Positions 62,945-64,000 of a DNA stretch of 64,000 nucleotides are shown in pieces (positions within the stretch are counted from its first letter, which is position 1; each line of letters begins with the position of its first letter). A model generated the notes under the pieces. That model did not search any database. It was not told the origin of the DNA and saw nothing but the letters and a program-made list of their open reading frames with translations. This DNA comes from Pedobacter metabolipauper (GTDB lineage: Bacteria > Bacteroidota > Bacteroidia > Sphingobacteriales > Sphingobacteriaceae), in contig NZ_SNYC01000003.1 in the NCBI RefSeq assembly GCF_004362715.1, positions 1,117,601 through 1,181,600 on the forward strand, in the 5' to 3' direction. The position numbers were made by a program, and so were the translations under genes.

Positions 62945-64000
62945 ATGCAAAAACTTCAACACAGTGTATATTCCCTTCTATTTTTAGTTCTGGCTTTTAG
63001 CAGCCTATTTTTTGCCCGGGATTTTTTAATCCCGGTTGCAATGGCGGCTATATTCTCCATGCTGTTTATAAAGCTTTGCGGCTGGTTTGAAAAAAAGGGC
63101 AGCAGCAGGGGTATGGCCGCTTTATACTGCGTATTAATTTTTATAGCTGCAATTTCATTGATTGTATTTCTGTTGAGCTGGCAATTGAGCAGCCTGGCAG
63201 AAAACATCGATGAGATGAAACAAAGACTGATCAGTTTTTTTAACCGTGCCCGTGTCTGGATCAATGAAAGTGCAGGCATATCTCTTAAAGCGCAGGAGAA
63301 AATGGTTAAAGAACAAAGTGAAAGTGGTTCTGCAAGTGCAGGAAGCATGGCAGCAAGCTTTGCCGCCAGTATTTTCAGCATGCTGGTTAACACGGTACTT
63401 GTGCTGGTTTACATGTATTTATTTTTAGTTTACCGGTCACACTTAAAAAAGTTCATTCTGAAACTTGTTCCAAGGGACGAGAAGAACACGACTGTGAATG
63501 TGGTTGATGAGGCTGGTAAAGTAGCCCAGCATTACCTAAGTGGCTTGGGTGCTATGATTGCTGTGCTTTGGGTAATGTACGGCATCGGTTTTAGCCTGGT
63601 TGGTGTAGAAAATGCGATCTTTTTTGCTGTGCTTTGCGGACTTCTGGAGATCATCCCTTTTATTGGAAATCTGACCGGCACATCAATTACTGTGCTGGCC
63701 GTACTGGCCCAGGGAGGCAGCGGTAAAATGGTTATTTTAGTAATTGCTACATACCTTGTCGTTCAATTCATACAGACCTATATTCTGGAACCCCTGATCG
63801 TGGGAGAACAAGTAAATATCAATCCCCTTTTTACAATTATGGTACTGGTTTTAGGTGAGATGCTTTGGGGGGTTCCCGGCATGATCCTGGCCATCCCATT
63901 ACTGGGAATAATTAAAATAATCTGTGACCACGTTCCTGATTTACAGCCTTATGGCTTTTTAATAGGTATAGAAAATCAGAAAAGTAAAAGAACAGGTGTC
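62945..64000 (+). CDS. AI-2E-family transporter (PerM-like), cut by the window end
   Basis: An open frame from ATG at 62945 to the end of the window, 352 codons without a stop. The chain begins MQKLQHSVYSLLFLVLAF and has eight predicted helices; the block GLLEIIPFIGNLTGT and the C-terminal EPLIVGEQVNINPLFTIMVLVLGEMLWGVPG are signatures of the AI-2E family. Functions in the family vary: autoinducer-2 export, Na+/H+ antiport and other transport. It is almost full length but its stop is not in the window. Confidence 0.92.
   Translation, partial: MQKLQHSVYSLLFLVLAFSSLFFARDFLIPVAMAAIFSMLFIKLCGWFEKKGSSRGMAALYCVLIFIAAISLIVFLLSWQLSSLAENIDEMKQRLISFFNRARVWINESAGISLKAQEKMVKEQSESGSASAGSMAASFAASIFSMLVNTVLVLVYMYLFLVYRSHLKKFILKLVPRDEKNTTVNVVDEAGKVAQHYLSGLGAMIAVLWVMYGIGFSLVGVENAIFFAVLCGLLEIIPFIGNLTGTSITVLAVLAQGGSGKMVILVIATYLVVQFIQTYILEPLIVGEQVNINPLFTIMVLVLGEMLWGVPGMILAIPLLGIIKIICDHVPDLQPYGFLIGIENQKSKRTGV

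Noticed and set aside
1-64000. Search for tRNA, rRNA, prophage or CRISPR features
   Set aside because: No cloverleaf, rRNA-like stretch, phage structural gene or repeat-spacer array was seen by eye. A covariance-model scan could still find short RNAs.

Overview
The window looks like a chromosomal segment of a Sphingobacteriaceae member of the Bacteroidota, most like Pedobacter or a close relative. This is an inference from content: AT-rich DNA, weak Shine-Dalgarno sites, a TAnnTTTG-type promoter (15486-15493), several ECF sigma/anti-sigma pairs tied to outer-membrane beta-barrels, a TlpA-DUF3738 protein, DUF4142, DUF4199 and DUF892 proteins, and a PaoABC-type aldehyde oxidoreductase. No rRNA, tRNA, CRISPR array or prophage was seen. 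The one clear mobile element is an IS3-family insertion sequence.

Layout. 0-6.4 kb: a histidine kinase/OmpR regulator pair, a TlpA-like thioredoxin with a DUF3738-like tail, an SRPBCC protein, a class V aminotransferase, a small acidic protein and MsrB. 6.4-9.6 kb: a compact minus-strand operon of a thioredoxin/beta-barrel fusion, an ECF sigma factor, a single-pass anti-sigma-like protein and a beta-barrel protein. 9.7-15.2 kb: a secreted endo/exonuclease/phosphatase-family protein, a soluble PAS kinase, a cyclophilin, a barrel protein, a lipoprotein phosphoesterase and MscS. 15.5-18.9 kb: a three-PAS kinase with a lone receiver, a DUF4142 lipoprotein and a probable standalone structured RNA. 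19-25.7 kb: erythromycin-esterase-like hydrolase, AraC regulator, SDR, the IS3 element inside a 32-bp tandem duplication, MFS pump and hotdog thioesterase.

25.9-29.5 kb: a stress block of DUF892 protein, large-subunit catalase and a convergent ankyrin protein. 29.8-33.5 kb: small genes, a divergent sigma/anti-sigma pair, a Panacea (DUF4065) protein coupled to a small two-helix membrane protein, and a glutamine cyclotransferase. 33.6-37.4 kb: metabolic and transport genes. 37.4-46.0 kb: a seven-gene operon encoding a MacAB-TolC-like exporter plus its own sigma-54 activator and kinase, with a good sigma-54 promoter at 45969-45985. 46-52.9 kb: methyltransferase, an ECF sigma factor with an anti-sigma protein that seems to span both membranes, TesA-like esterase, SMP-30 protein, a ChrR-like cupin and small membrane proteins. 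53-60.9 kb: ackA, pta, an output-less CHASE3 sensor and the three-subunit molybdenum aldehyde oxidoreductase. 61-64 kb: M23 lipoprotein, XRE regulator and an AI-2E-family permease cut by the window end.

The shared theme is envelope sensing. Two different sigma/anti-sigma loci (6.4-9.6 kb split, 47.1-49.4 kb fused) link an inner-membrane anti-sigma-like protein to an outer-membrane barrel. The first adds a periplasmic thioredoxin carried on a barrel of its own. Together with MsrB, catalase, TlpA-like proteins and efflux, the region reads as an envelope and oxidative-stress neighbourhood. All functions are inferred from sequence and none has been tested.
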